From: Antedon bifida
Lineage: Eukaryota; Echinodermata; Crinoidea; Comatulida; Antedonidae
Reading direction: 5' to 3'
Length of the DNA stretch: 64,000 nucleotides
NCBI GenBank assembly: GCA_963402885.1
Contig: OY727095.1
Location: forward strand, 8,065,001 to 8,129,000
Shown: piece after piece, positions 12,401-24,449 of the stretch
Layout: each line of letters starts with the position of its first letter
How positions within the stretch are numbered: position 1 is the first letter of the stretch
The notes under the pieces: model-generated
Database searches by the model: none
Told to the model about the DNA's origin: nothing
What the model saw: only the letters and a program-made list of their open reading frames with translations
Made by a program: the position numbers and the translations under genes

Positions 12401-15400
12401 ATAATAGATAACTTATATAATGTAAAATACTGTAGATATTTTTGTTTAGTTAACTTAGTAATTAATCAAATAAAATAAATGCATAATAATATAATAAAAA
12501 CAAACTGTCATGAAAAGATAATTATCATTTTTATTCAATTTCTATTGAAGAAAACAGAACATGAAATACATACATTTTGTAAGAACTTGTTCAGGTTCTC
12601 CAAGCTTCAAGATACCTAATCTCTCGATAAATGGTTGCATCTTTCCTTCACTAATGATCTGTCTCATTTCAAGTTCATTTATCAAAGCCCATTTATCTTC
12701 ATAAGCTTTTGGTAGCTCATTGAAAAGACCACTGATGGATTCCACATTTTTTGTGGTCAGCTTATTTCCAAATTCTACCAACATGCACCTGTGACGACTG
12801 AATTTTGAAACGGAAATCTCCTCAACATTTGGGAATGTTACAATTTCCTTTTGAATTTTTCTTACTAATTCAAATTCTCCTGTTGCATTGATGGTGTCGA
12901 AAAACAATGTGAAATCTTTGCTTGTCAGATGATTAGATTCAATTAAGAATTCTAGCAGGTCTATTGTGCTAGATGCTTTGTCTAGCATATGAGGAAGTAG
13001 AAGGTCTTTGTACAAGGTTTTCAGCAAATTGAGTGAATCCCTCTTTTCATACCAGCAAGAAAATTCTTCTTTAATGTAGGTAAAAATAAAATCACGTACT
13101 CCTACTGTAGATTGAAAATAAAAGGTGTTCAAAATTGTATTTGTGCCTTCATAGTTGTTTTTCTAAGAAAAAGACACATTGCTGTACTACTGTATTATGA
13201 AACACATATTTGGCTCTTATGGTTAAAATCATGTGTGAATGCTCTCAACTGACATTGTCTATTTGACATTGTCTATAACTATTTTGTGTCTTGCTTTGAT
13301 GTGACGTGAATAGGTCAATGATTTACATTTTACTAAAATTTTATATTTTATAATGAACTAATAATAATGATGATCTGAAAATCGATCTGAATATTGTATC
13401 ATTAATTGTAATATTATTATAAAATGTGGCCTGGTAAACTTTGCATGATCATTTTCAATCATCACAGATTACATTAACTAAACAAATATTGTGTGTTGTC
13501 TGTTGTGGTGTAAATTATGAATTTATTTTAAACTTACCCTCATTCGAAACAGGTACTTTTTCATGTTCCATTTCTTTGGATAGTTTCTTCTGATATTCAT
13601 TTTCTTGTGCAGCAACATTTTTTAAGTAATCAAGCATTTGTTTTAACAGCTGATGATAGTTTGGTGAAACTATAAAAAGATTTCAAAAGAACAAATAGAA
13701 ATACAGGTATTATAATCACTGAAATTTTAAATATTTAGTTGCATACTGTATGCATACTTTATTATAGAAGTATATCAATAGAAAAATATTCAATGTAAAT
13801 GATATCCATCACAGAACTGGTAATTAACCCTTCCAGGCATCATTGTGAAATGGTCTTCATGACAGACACCTCACAAAACATTTCATTTGTACCTTGTTGT
13901 ATAACAGACAATAAATACTATCGTATCGTATCGTAACATTACCCACTGTCCAGGAGCACCACAACCACTCATCACACAATAAACTCATTTATTAATAGCA
14001 TAACTTTCAACATTCCAGTACATTAGTCACAGTTTTTGAATAATCCAGTCATGGTGTACCATGATCACCAAATGTCGAATTGGATACATAAACCGCCTAT
14101 TATATCAATGCATCCCACCCATCATCTAGTTGTGTTTACACTGTTCATTGGTTGCGTTTTCCTTACTACAACTTTTATTTTTAGCATCTGTTTATATTTT
14201 ACCCTAGCTAAGCTTGGTCCAAAGATCATCCACGAGACAACATTTGATGTGAGCTACTTAGGTAGTGCATTGTTTTTCTCTTTTTATCATAATAAACCAT
14301 TCTCTTTCTATATCTTATCTATAATAGATAATTTATGAAATGTAAAATATTGTAGATATTTTGGTTTAGTTAACTTAGCAAATAATAAAATAAAATGAAT
14401 ACATAATAATATAATAAAAACTGTCATGAAAAGATAATTATCAATTTATTCAAGGCCTATTGAAGAAAACAAACATGAAATACATACATTTTGTAAGAAC
14501 TTGTTCAGGTTCTCCAAACTTCAAGATACCTACATTTAAGACAAGGAATGACCTGGTGTAATGATTTTAAAGTAATATTTTTACAAAACGTCAACAATTT
14601 TTAACTACTTACCAACTTTATGCTCCATTGCTTTTGGTAAATCTTCATATTTTGTTTCCACAAAAAGCTGTTTTTGCCCAAGAAATTCATAGTACTTTGG
14701 TACATCTATAAAAGAAGTCAATTGAACATTCTAAAATAGTTTTTAGAGAGTTGAGCTTGTTGTATTGTTGAGGTATTACCACTAAATTGCTCTGAGCAAA
14801 AATATAATACACACCTGAGGTAGCTTGAACTTCTGAATAGTTTTGATGGTCCAGGTTGATCCATTAAAAATAGTATTATACATGTTGAATTTAATAAACA
14901 TAAAATGTACAGATTTTAATGATAAAATAAATGACAATATAATGTTTTTCACATTCTATGACCCTGATGACAAAAGAAAAATAAAATATTTTGTATAAGA
15001 ATACAATTTTAATCATTAATTTAATGTATATATATTTTTACAACTCACCTGTCAGTGATTTGAGTGACCTTTCTTTAACATTCATTGGCAGTTCATCAGA
15101 TTCCTTGTCCAATTCCTCTGTTTAAACAAAAGAATATAAATTGTGTAAGAATTGAATTACATTTATTCAAAACAATGCAAGTTTAATCAATTTTATTTAT
15201 TGGTAACTTTTGGAGATCAAGATCACAAATCATTAAGTTAAAAAATGCTATTTATTACAGTACAGTAATTACATACTATTTAATCAATATCTTAAATTAT
15301 TATTAGGATAAACACAACAACATATTCTGATTTACAAAAAGTTTGTTAGTAACAGATAAACATTGTATCAGGTTTTTAGTGAGATAATAAAGTATGCAGC

Positions 15401-18400
15401 AACTTGGTACAATCCAAATTAAAGTTACCAACTGTTACTAAGATCAGTTTCAGCCTTACATTGCTAGAATATTAACAAATACCCTGTTTAAATGGTTGTA
15501 CCATACTCATATTTCTTTTTCGGAAAAATGTCATCCATATCAACAAACGTATAAACAGAAAAAAAAGAAAGAAAATTCGCAAACTCTAAGCTTAAATATA
15601 TAAAATGTTCAATGTCAATTTAAAAAAATTAAAGTAAATAATATAATTAATTATTAAATAATTTCTCACCTGTTTTCTTTATCTTTTTTATTGCAGATTT
15701 TAAATCCTGTTCTTCAATTTTAACACCAAGCAACTTGTGTTGAAATTCTTGCTGGAATTCCTCTGCTACTATTTTCTCTAAATCTTTGAGCAGATTTTCA
15801 GTAGAATACATTTCCCAGAGCTTTTCTAATGCTTCAGCATCATACGCAGTTAGATATAACACTAACGATCCTGCTCCTAGTTGCTCAAAATATAAATGAA
15901 TACTCTTAAAATAGGATGTAAGCTTTTCCAGAATATTGTAACAGTGTGTGGTAGCTGCTTTCTTCTGCTTTGCTAGATTGTTGAAGAAGATTCTCAGAGC
16001 ATGTGGTTGGTCTCGGTCTTCAAATGACAAAGAACAGTTGGTCTTGACTAATAACAATTCCACACCTTAAAGATAGTATACTATATCAGGCTGAATATAT
16101 TTAAAAATGTAGAGTATGGGTTGGTTCCTAATTAAAATTTCTGAAGATTGGTATTCTTTGAAACCGGTTTCAGTAAGATCAGTTTCAGCTTAAAGATGTA
16201 TTGTCCCTTTGACTAATTCCAAAAAATTGTTTTTTTAATTTATTTCGAAAAAAAGTGGGTCATGTTGAAGTATCATAATAGTTTTATTAATTAACTTTCA
16301 CCAAAAATTAGCCCAAAAAAAAAAAATTTAACCAAAATACAGACATTTTTTGGTTCAAAAAATAACTTTGACTTCCAGTCAAAGTTTTCGATCAAAACAT
16401 ATCTCATAATGCAACGCGCTTGTTTGGCTACTCTGTATGCATAATCATAAAACTTCCTCGCGATCTGTGTGAGAACACCTTCTCAACCGTGACGAGTTGT
16501 AAACAATCCTAATTAGCATCATGAATAACGCATACTCGTGGTTTGAAATCTTTGTTTACTTTCGCTCGTGACGATTTTCCAGACGAAATGTAATCAAATT
16601 AATTTACCTGTTAATTACGTAAACTTGTTGTTTTTGGCTCAAATTTTCGACTTAAAGTGAATAACTTTAATATTACTTTGATATGGTCAATTTAAATTTA
16701 GAATATTTTTTTTTTTCATTTTTTGTGTTTCAAGGGACAATACATCTTTAATGTAAAAAAAAACAATTTTCTTTTTTTGTTTGAATTTTGCAAATACAGT
16801 ACAGTATTGTAGTCAGAATATGAACAATCAACTGTTTTTTTTTTACAAAGTGATGTGTATCAAATAAAAGTACTGGAGTAAAAAAAATTGTTGTTACCTG
16901 CTGACTGGATATATTTTTTAGTATAAGAACTAAGCACTTAAAGTACTATATTATAATGAACAAATACCTTTTAGTTTTTCATTCTCAATTATTGTTTCCC
17001 AGTTTTCTAAAAACATTTCTTGACCAACCAAAATTGTCGCTAAATCTTTAATTAGCTCTCCATTCGTCTGTAATTCCGTTAATTCTGATAAGGCAGATCG
17101 ACTATCTGAATCCACAGAAAACACAAGCGATGTATTTGGATTTACCCTGGTTTTGATGTCACTTAAAGTGAGAGATGGGTTCACACTTCTAAAATGTTCC
17201 TTAAACTTTAGGAACATTTCCTTACAATATTCATCAACTTCAGCAATAAAACCAGATCTTACTGGACAAGAATTAAATTCGAGGACTAGCTGAATGTTTG
17301 CTCCTTTAAAAAAGAAATTTTCAAAAGTCATTAGCAATAATTTTTAATTAATCAGCACATTTAATAATTACAAGATTTAAATCTAATTACGGTAAACTAC
17401 AAACAATTGATACACAATTACTGAGCGTTTTAAAGACCTACAGTACAACACTTCATTTGAACTTGACAGGCTCAGTACAGTATCTTTTGTTTGTTTGCGG
17501 GTCCTTCAAGAAATTAAGTTGCACAAAACAACAGCAAGAAAAACATTGGCATTTATTTTTTTAAATATGGTCATACATTATTTTCAGTATTTTCCCCTGG
17601 TCGTGCCCTAACCTATATGAATTTTATTGCATGTTTAAATACTCATTTAATGTTTGTATGCCTTTAATAAGATGGAATAAACCAAATAATAAATCAGCAT
17701 TTGAGTTAGTATTGCGCGCAACTTTATTGGCTCTCAGCTTTTATGCAACTCAATACCTCATTAGCATAAATAGATGATGATATTATTTATATTTATTGTG
17801 AATGGTTTCTCTTTATCGTGGTATCGTAGTATCATAATATAGATCATAATATTTTAATGACTCACAATATTACAATTATTATTAAAACTCGCAATGCAAA
17901 TGATCAATATTTATTGTAATTACCATTATCAAGCAGTATATTTCTTGCTTGTTCCGAAAGAATTTTTGCAAACCGCTTTATTTTATCAGGTTTATCTTCT
18001 AAACGTAACTCTCTTTCCAGATAACAAACAACTGACCAAATATTTGGTAAATTATCGGCAACGTTTCTCAATTTATAGCGAGAAATTATCTCATCTAACG
18101 TATCTTCTCTAACTTCCTTTAATGCCTTGAACAGACGTTTTCGGTATGGCGACAATATTTGTGCATCAGTATTTGGAATACCATGGTCTTTCATATACTG
18201 AATTACAAGATCAACAGCCTTCTGTAACTTTAATAATTTTGCTATGTCTAATAAAAGGAAAACATTATCAGTTGAGATAACACCTTTTTCTTCAAGTGCA
18301 TTAAATATATCGTTCGCTATAAAGTTTGGTTTAATATCTCCTTGAGGTAGGATCTTCAAAAGGCAGAATTTCAACATATCATACTTTTCACCTTTATAGT

Positions 18401-18458
18401 GTTTACCAAGTTCAGCCTTCAAGTCATCAAACTCATCATTCCTTTCAAGAGATGCCAT
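8220..18458 (-). CDS. gene A: tandem DED / TRADD-N-like x2 / tandem DED / basic cassettes / LRR protein
   Basis: Modelled exons (minus): 17924-18458, 16968-17303, 15670-16065, 15049-15117, 14613-14705, 13538-13669, 12574-13104, 12276-12326, 11904-11954, 11380-11430, 10856-10906, 10372-10473, 8220-10021. They sum to 4200 bp (1399 aa). All internal junctions are phase 1. Domains: tandem DED (1-178; [12 protein letters not shown] opens the second DED as in caspase-8/c-FLIP); two alpha/beta exons like the TRADD N-terminal domain (179-422); linkers with repeated K/E-M-E motifs (to ~520); a divergent tandem DED (521-697); four basic cassettes (698-765); a helical segment and seven double-LRR units (to 1399). 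No NACHT, Roc or kinase domain is seen. Likely a cytosolic or nuclear death-fold adaptor with LRR ligand binding. The ATG at 18458 lies 4 bp inside the acceptor. Domain calls are by eye. Confidence 0.75.
10608..12185. repeat. 524-bp tandem triplication carrying a 51-bp coding exon
   Basis: Three head-to-tail copies, almost identical by eye. Equivalent points fall at 10856, 11380 and 11904, exactly 524 bp apart. Each copy holds the whole basic-cassette exon with its acceptor (TTATTAG) and donor (GTAAG) and adds 17 in-frame codons (ESGDQVKVKKPRRSKK). A fourth, older cassette (12276-12326; KKPKRSRK) lies just upstream in the gene. The near-identity, introns included, indicates a very recent expansion. 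Confidence 0.9.
12574..13104 (-). CDS. gene A exon: second, divergent tandem DED
   Basis: 177 codons, phase 1-1 (acceptor CTACAG, donor GTATGT). Two helical bundles: the first carries STIDLLEFLIESNHLTSKDF (like DED helices 3-4), the second opens FSRHRCMLVEFGNKL and carries YEDKWALINELEM. The exon resembles the last exon of gene C (24450-24946), suggesting a conserved distal death-fold module distinct from the N-terminal one. Confidence 0.6.
14296..14528. repeat. duplicate of a gene A intron/exon boundary (exon relic)
   Basis: Matches about 12380-12614: the same ATCTTATCTATAATAGATAA, TGTCATGAAAAGATAATTATCA and CATTTTGTAAGAACTTGTTCAGG stretches. It copies the 3' end of the second tandem-DED exon, its donor and ~190 bp of intron, and breaks off near 14528. 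It is a dead partial copy within an intron. Confidence 0.75.
15670..16065 (-). CDS. gene A exon: TRADD-N-like domain 2
   Basis: 132 codons, phase 1-1. Key stretches are a Q-P-H-A-L-R-I-F-F-N-N segment, a long helix with YFKSIHLYFEQLG, the strand GSLVLYLTAYDAEALEKLW and a Lys/Glu-rich end. The strand-helix pairing GSLVLYL...ALEKLWEMY is the best TRADD-N-like signature in the window. The gene C counterpart (34206-34392) is truncated and apparently skipped. Confidence 0.5.
16193..16748. mobile_element. TA-flanked MITE, copy 1
   Basis: Bounded by inverted termini AAGATGTATTGTCCCTT / AAGGGACAATACATCTT and flanked by TA on both sides (16191-16192, 16749-16750), as for Tc1/mariner-type elements. 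It has no ORF. Closely related copies are at 22143-22682 and 37261-37778. It sits in a gene A intron between the two TRADD-N-like exons. Confidence 0.8.
16968..17303 (-). CDS. gene A exon: TRADD-N-like domain 1
   Basis: 112 codons, phase 1-1. It starts GANIQLVLEFNS (beta strand), then a helix (EMFLKFKEHFRSV), NPNTSLVFSVDSDSRSALSEL (strand then helix) and a closing helix, LIKDLATIL. This order resembles the TRADD N-terminal fold found in animal and bacterial death-signalling proteins. Gene C carries a close homolog at 35219-35542. The family assignment is by pattern only. Confidence 0.5.
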
Positions 18459-18462
18459 TTTC
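17924..18462 (-). CDS. gene A start exon: tandem death effector domains
   Basis: The acceptor TTTTGCAG at 18463 precedes GAAAATGG with the start ATG, so a non-coding exon lies upstream (21681 region). DED1 runs from about residue 10 to 80, with KYDMLKFCLL in helix 2 and GVISTDNVFLLLDIAKLLK later. DED2 runs from about 90 to 170 and opens [12 protein letters not shown]. Donor is GTAATTAC. Homologous exons start gene C (35999-36539), lie near the end of D (52494-53025) and survive in part in gene B. DEDs self-assemble into filaments that recruit caspase-8 or FADD-like partners; the partner here is unknown. Confidence 0.75.
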
Positions 18463-19734
18463 CTGCAAAATAACAAATAGCATCATCTATACATTTTTAC
18501 ACTGAAACATTAATAAATAAATTAAGCTGTTTCATTGAAGTACAGTAGTAGCAGTACGATTCTACACCTGTTGCAACTTAAAATTCTGTCACCCAGTCTC
18601 TATCCAGTAGCAATACCAACAAACTTCAATCAATTTTTCCAAGTGCCTAAAACTGGTAGCTTATTACTTTTTTTAAGTTTATTAAGTAGCAATTAAAATT
18701 GCTACTTAATAAACTTTGCTGACTTTAACCCCCGCGTCGGGAAGATCCTGGCGTCACCACTGCCTGGGACAAGACTTGTTTTCTAAACTGGTACCGCCCC
18801 TACTTAATAGACTTCACTGGCTTCTGGTGGAATAATATTCAAGATACTTGTCCATGTGTGTAACTGTTTTAAGAACTTAACTCCTATCTTACAGAACTAT
18901 TAAATATTCATGAACCTAAGAGAGGTTTGCATTAAAAATGATACTTGACCTGTATATTCAACATTTTCAGATAGTGTTTTAACTACAATAGTCAACTATG
19001 AAGGTGTAAACAAAGTTTATTTTATACTGCCTTATCTTAGTCCATCAATAAAATTACTACGAAAAACTTTAAAATCTAACTTCACTGATTCTACAGTATA
19101 TTGAAAACTCCCTGTGCGAGTATATAATTCATTATTATTATTGGCAATGGTCCAATTTCAAAACAGGGCCAGTAATCTATGAACCTCCTAGCATAAGATG
19201 TTTATAGGTTAAATGCAAAGTATCTTAGAATTTACCGCGTTCTTGCTTATTCAGTCTTGCATGGCAGACTATGTTTGGACAATTTAAGCTGCATTTATTC
19301 ATTTAACAAATAAAAGATAAATTCTATGGTAGTACAGGACGACAATGACATTTTTATTTCACCAGATTGTATTCATTCAATATACTTTTGAATTTATTTT
19401 ACACTGCTAAATTGTGTTAATGATTTTGCCAATTTCAACATTTTATTTTAGTGTTACTTTTCTAAAACCTAATTCAGTACACAGCATCTTATCTAGCTTG
19501 AACAACCCATAAACAACATTACATTAAACTATGGAGAAATAAATTTCCTCATGATTAAACAGTACACAAAATCAAATCATGGATTTTAAAGTAAAAATAA
19601 AATAAATAACTAGACGAATTATATTATATTCTTTGAGATTGAATATAAAAACAGATCAATTAAACTAATTGGAATTAGTATACATATACACTACTACACT
19701 TACTACCTAAGTTTAAAAAGAAGGCTATATAAAT
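18463..19734 (-). other. first intron of gene A, proximal part
   Basis: No exon seen. Contains segments shared with 4382-5160 upstream of gene B. A ~28-bp inverted repeat around 18668-18715 (AAGTTTATTAAGTAGCAATT and its complement) could form a hairpin and is absent from the gene B copy. Confidence 0.4.
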
Positions 19735-20470
19735 TTGGCCAGCTACCATCTAAAATCATGTTCAAAATATTTGACACAAAAATCATCTCTATTCTTCTGT
19801 ACGGTAGTGAATTGTGGGGAGTTGAGGACAAAATTTGGCAGATATATTCTTCGAGTCCCTACGAGAGCTCTGAACCCAGATGTTATAGGTCATCAGGTCA
19901 TCTAGACTTGTACAAAGTACAACATCATTCCTTACCATCTTTGTTATCTATTTACTTCCAATTCCTTCTTTCATTCCCATCACACACGTACTGTACTAAA
20001 AATAAATTTATAAATCAATACCTTCCCATAGAACAAATTCTTTCCAACATAACATTCGATACTCTGGACCCACCCTTTGGAAAAACCTACCACCCTCCAT
20101 CCTAAAATCTGCTTCCCCAAAGATACTTCTCAAAATTAAAAAAATACACCTTTTCTACTTATTAAATATATATTAGTCGGTCATGTCTCGATCTGCAGTA
20201 CCAACAGATTTTATTTTTTTCTGTTATTCATATTTTAGATTATGAAATTTATTATTATTTTCTTCAATGCATTTCTTTTTTTTTTTATTTGTGCTTTTTT
20301 TTTCTGTCGCGGCTCGCCCAACTCAAGATGTTTTCCAACATCTTTCAGGGCTTTGCCTTCATTTTCTGAAACATTTTTTTAATTTATAATACTGTACCAT
20401 ACTGTTTCTTTGTTATCCTATGTATTCAGATTTTGTAAATAAATGTTTATTGAATATACTGGTTTTATAT
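19735..20470 (+). mobile_element. LINE 3' fragment
   Basis: A plus-strand frame from ~19735 reads TKIISILLYGSELWG, a signature of the reverse-transcriptase tail of non-LTR elements. The frame degrades within ~100 bp. The rest is AT-rich 3'-UTR-like DNA with a polyadenylation-like AATAAATG. It lies within the long first intron of gene A. Confidence 0.5.
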
Positions 20471-20682
20471 TTTGTCTCTTTAAAGGGATAGATATGCTAT
20501 GCATTTCAATATAATAAAGCAGAACGAAGCCAAACATGCTTGGCTCTTGGAATCAAAGATGTATTATACCGTTATGGTTTTGGAGTTTTGCACAACATGT
20601 CCAAAATAGATTTATTCTAATTATCCATCTCTTCTAATTGCAGTATAAATCCGAGTTAAAATGTGAAAGCTGTTTAAATATA

Positions 20683-21040
20683 CGCTGTGGCTAAAGATAC
20701 AGTACCGTATCCTAACTTTCGTTTGCTAAAGTTACGGTAAAATTGCATTACGTCATGGTACGAACAGGAGATTCTTGTGTTATAAGTTCTTTGGGTCTAG
20801 CCAAACACTATCTTTGGTCTAGCCCCAGGGCTGAGTCACAGAATCAGCGGACACATCCATGCAGCCTGGCGCCGCCGATAGGCATTCTCTACAGACGCGA
20901 TATGAAAAAAAATCCAAAGTCCTTATACGATGACGTCACACACGTACCAGCACTCCATTGGCTGATTATGACGTAATGCAATTTACCGTACCCTTAGCAA
21001 ACTAAAGTTAGGATACGGTACCGTATCTTTAGCCACAGCG
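20683..21040. mobile_element. 358-bp MITE with 9-bp target-site duplication
   Basis: Termini of ~75 bp are inverted copies (CGCTGTGGCTAAAGATAC... and ...GTATCTTTAGCCACAGCG). The 9-bp sequence TTAAATATA lies directly on both sides (20674-20682 and 21041-21049). A 9-bp duplication with long TIRs is typical of Mutator-like MITEs. No coding capacity is seen. It lies in the first intron of gene A. Confidence 0.85.
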
Positions 21041-21680
21041 TTAAATATAATAGACAAATCATACCACAAGATGATGTTCACTAAAGTAAGACTCGGAATC
21101 CTAAATTTAGAAGCAGAAACGGGAAAATGGCGCAAGGTTCCTCGCGAGATGCAAAGTATGTAATAATGGGGATATTGAAGATATGTCTTGTATTGTATAC
21201 GTATACGTACGTACATATGTAAGAAATCGATACCTTGCACACCATATCTCAAACATATTCTACTTAAGGTCAATATTTAAATCCAGACAAAAACACAATT
21301 GTATCACTCTCCAAATTTATTGTATGTGCATATAGATTACGTCAAGTGAACCTATCTAATGTTCATGGTAACGTACAGTATATTAACACTTGTATTATAG
21401 GGCTGGTGGCCCGCATATACTGAATAAAATCTCTCATTGGAGAGAACAAGAAGCTTCTAAACCATTCTAAACCTAGTGCCAGAGTGGGCTACCAGCTGAA
21501 CAACTCTGTAGGAACTTCTCACCGGCTGGAGGTAAATCACGGTGCTGAGCTAGGACTGCCCCCCCCCCCCCACCCCCTAAACTATTACTAGGCCTAGGCC
21601 TAGCCTAGGCTAGGCCTAGTGGGCTAAATTGTTGGGGCACATTAATTGTTACAATGTTAAAAGTATACTGTTGTACATAC

Positions 21681-21870
21681 TTGAAAACCTTTCGGAAGTT
21701 ATTCAAAAAGAAAAGTTAATCAATATGGCGGCGGTCCCGTATTTATCGTCCTTCGTACTCGCACCACTTCCTTCCAGGTCAATCTTATTCAGGCATAGCG
21801 TCGTGGTGTAATAATATAATAAAAGAGCCCTGGAAATGGGAATTCCTCGTTCTGGAATGACGTCATTGAA
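21681..21870 (-). promoter_or_regulatory. promoter and non-coding first exon of gene A (copy 2)
   Basis: Same layout as at 5440-5602: CRE palindrome TGACGTCA (21858-21865), kappaB-type GGGAATTCCTC (21838-21848; the last half-site differs from copy 1), ATGGCGGCGG (21725-21734) and a donor (GTATGT) just past 21681. It is ~3.2 kb upstream of the coding start and would splice to the acceptor at 18463. Confidence 0.6.
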
Positions 21871-22142
21871 CATCTTGCTTGATCGTTGCCCAATCGTATC
21901 TCTGCAGTAAGACGTTTTCCGGGTAGCGAAGAAATTAAGAATTGATCGGAAAGGAAAATAAGAATTGATCGGAAAGGAAAATAAGAATTCATTAGTTAAA
22001 TTCTGCTATCGTTTATGTTATTCAGGTTTTGTAGGCCTTCCTACTAAATGAAATTATTTAATGAAAATGTTGAAACGTTAAATATTATTTCATAACATAT
22101 GTGATATAAAAATAAAAATCCATCATAACATCTGAGTTTTTA

Positions 22143-22682
22143 AAGATGTATTGTCCCTTTGACTAATTCCAAAAAAATTTTAAAAAAAAGATTTCGAAAA
22201 AAAGTGGTCATTTTGAAGTATCATAATAGTTATTAACTTTCACCGAAAATTAGTCGAAAAAAAAATCATTTAACTGAAATACAGACGTTTTTTTGTTCAA
22301 AAAATAACTTTGACTTCCAGTCAAAGTTTTCGATCAAAACATATCTCATAATGCAACGCGCTTGTTTGGCTACTCTGTATGCATAATCATAAAACTTTTT
22401 CAGGATCTGTGTGAAAACACCTTCTCACCCGTGACGAGTTGTAAACAATCCTAATTAGCATCATGCATACTCGTTGTTTGAAATCTTTGTTTACTTTCGC
22501 TCACGACGATTTTCCAGACGAAATGTAATCAAATTAATTTACCTGTTAATTACATAAACTTTTTGTTTTTGGCTCGAATTTTCGACTTAAAGTGAATAAC
22601 TTTAATATTACTTTGATATGGCCAATTTAAATTTAGAATATTTTGACCTTCATTTTTTGTGTTTCAATGGACAATACATCTT
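22143..22682. mobile_element. TA-flanked MITE, copy 2
   Basis: Inverted termini AAGATGTATTGTCCC... and ...GGACAATACATCTT with TA on both sides. It is internally collinear with copies at 16193 and 37261. It lies ~270 bp upstream of the gene A promoter and is absent from the gene B copy of this block, so it inserted after that duplication or was lost there. Confidence 0.8.
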
Positions 22683-23329
22683 TAAATTCTGTATTATTTT
22701 TTACAGTAACATTTCCTTCCAGCCAAAACATAACCAAAGATAACACAGAAATCATTTCATTAATATTATTTGTACCTTCATAAAACGTTGTATGGTTGTG
22801 GTATTACTTCTTTATTACATTTTTTCCAGTAACTTATGAAATCAGTTTAAACAGATATAGATTCACATTTTTTATTTAAAAAGAATCTGCAATCGCAGCT
22901 TAAAAATGTCCACTATCCATTTATTAAAAGCTTAATAATTTTAAATCAAAAGGCTTACCGTGGACATACTGTAGCTAGATTTTGTTGCCAGAAAAATACA
23001 AGGGTTAGGGCAACTTTACTTAGCATTTTTACCCAGAGGGATTGGGATATATTTTATTTGGTAAAGTATGGCTGACGAAATGAAAGGCGGCCGATATGCA
23101 CCCTGTGACACAAAATAATAAATAAATCCCAAAATTAGGTGTTGCTTATAATTAAAAATACTACAGAAAGGAGTATGGTAATTAAAATATGTATTTATTT
23201 GTAAAACTTTAAAAATACAAAAATAAATTATCATATTCATTATATACATTTATATTGCATTGTTATCTCATTCTGAAAATATACATAGTGAAAACCAAGG
23301 TGCTTCATTTTATTGATAGTATTATTTTT

Positions 23330-24395
23330 TTCATGGAATAACAGAGAAGCCTGTTCCACTGAAAATGCACAGAAACAATCACTGTACTTCAATTACAATA
23401 TCCCTCCCCCAATTAACAAAGTATAGTATGCTATTGACTGAAAATGTACAGTAACAACCACTGTACTTCATTTACAACCCTCCTACCCAATTAACACAAG
23501 TATATACAACTGACTGAAAATGCACAGTAACAACCACTGTACTTCGTTTACATCCCCCTGCTGCCCCAATTAACACAAGTGTATGCTATTGACTGAAAAT
23601 GCACAGTAACAACCACTGTACATCATTTACATCCCCCTGCTGCCCCAATTAACACAAGTGTATGCTATTGACTGAAAATGCACAGTAACAACCACTGTAC
23701 TTCATTTACAACCCCCTGCCCCAATTAACACAAGTATGCTATTGACTGAAAATGCACAGTAACAACCACTGTACTTCATTTCCAACCCCCTGCCCCAATT
23801 AACACAAGTGTATGCTATTGACTGAAAATGCACAGTAACAACCACTGTACATCATTTACATCCCCCTGCTGCCCCAATTAACACAAGTGTATGCTATTGA
23901 CTGAAAATGCACAGTAACAACCACTGTACTTCATTTACAACCCCCTGCCCCAATTAACACAAGTATGCTATTGACTGAAAATGCACAGTAACAACCACTG
24001 TACTTTATTTACGACCCCCTGCCCCAACTAACAAGTATATACTGACTGAAAATGTACAGAAACAACCACTGTACTTCATTTACAAACCCCTGCCCCAATT
24101 AACACAAGTATATGCTGACTGAAAATGCACAGTCAACCACTGTACTTCATTTACAAACCCCTGCCCCAATTAACACAAGTATATACTGACTGAAAATGTA
24201 CAGAAACAACCACTGTACTTTATTTACAACCCCCTGCCCCAATTAACACAAATACAGTATATGCTATTGACTGAAAATGCACAGTAACAACCATTGTACT
24301 TCATTTACAACCCCCTGCCCCAATTAACACAAGTATGCTATTGACTGAAAATGCACAGTAACAACCACTGTACTTCATTTACAACCTAACTGAAC
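23330..24395. repeat. minisatellite, ~70-bp unit, about 14 copies
   Basis: Tandem units containing AACCACTGTACTTCATTTAC, CCCCTGCCCCAATTAACACA and TATTGACTGAAAATGCACAG. Units differ by small indels (TATATGC versus TATGC, an extra CTG) and show a higher-order alternation. The array ends ~60 bp before the stop of gene C, in the spacer between genes A and C. Confidence 0.9.
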
Positions 24396-24449
24396 TTTGG
24401 AAATTCAGTAGATTGCAATACCACCACATACTTGTTTTACCATTTAAAC

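Noticed and set aside
14036..14338. 100-codon plus-strand frame with a hydrophobic stretch
   Set aside because: It sits in a gene A intron, overlaps the duplicated exon relic at its end, has no recognised homology and no splice or promoter context.
23330..24395. Regular repeat-spacer pattern resembling a CRISPR array
   Set aside because: Adjacent units are homologous along their full length with no unique spacers, and the context is animal DNA. It is a minisatellite.
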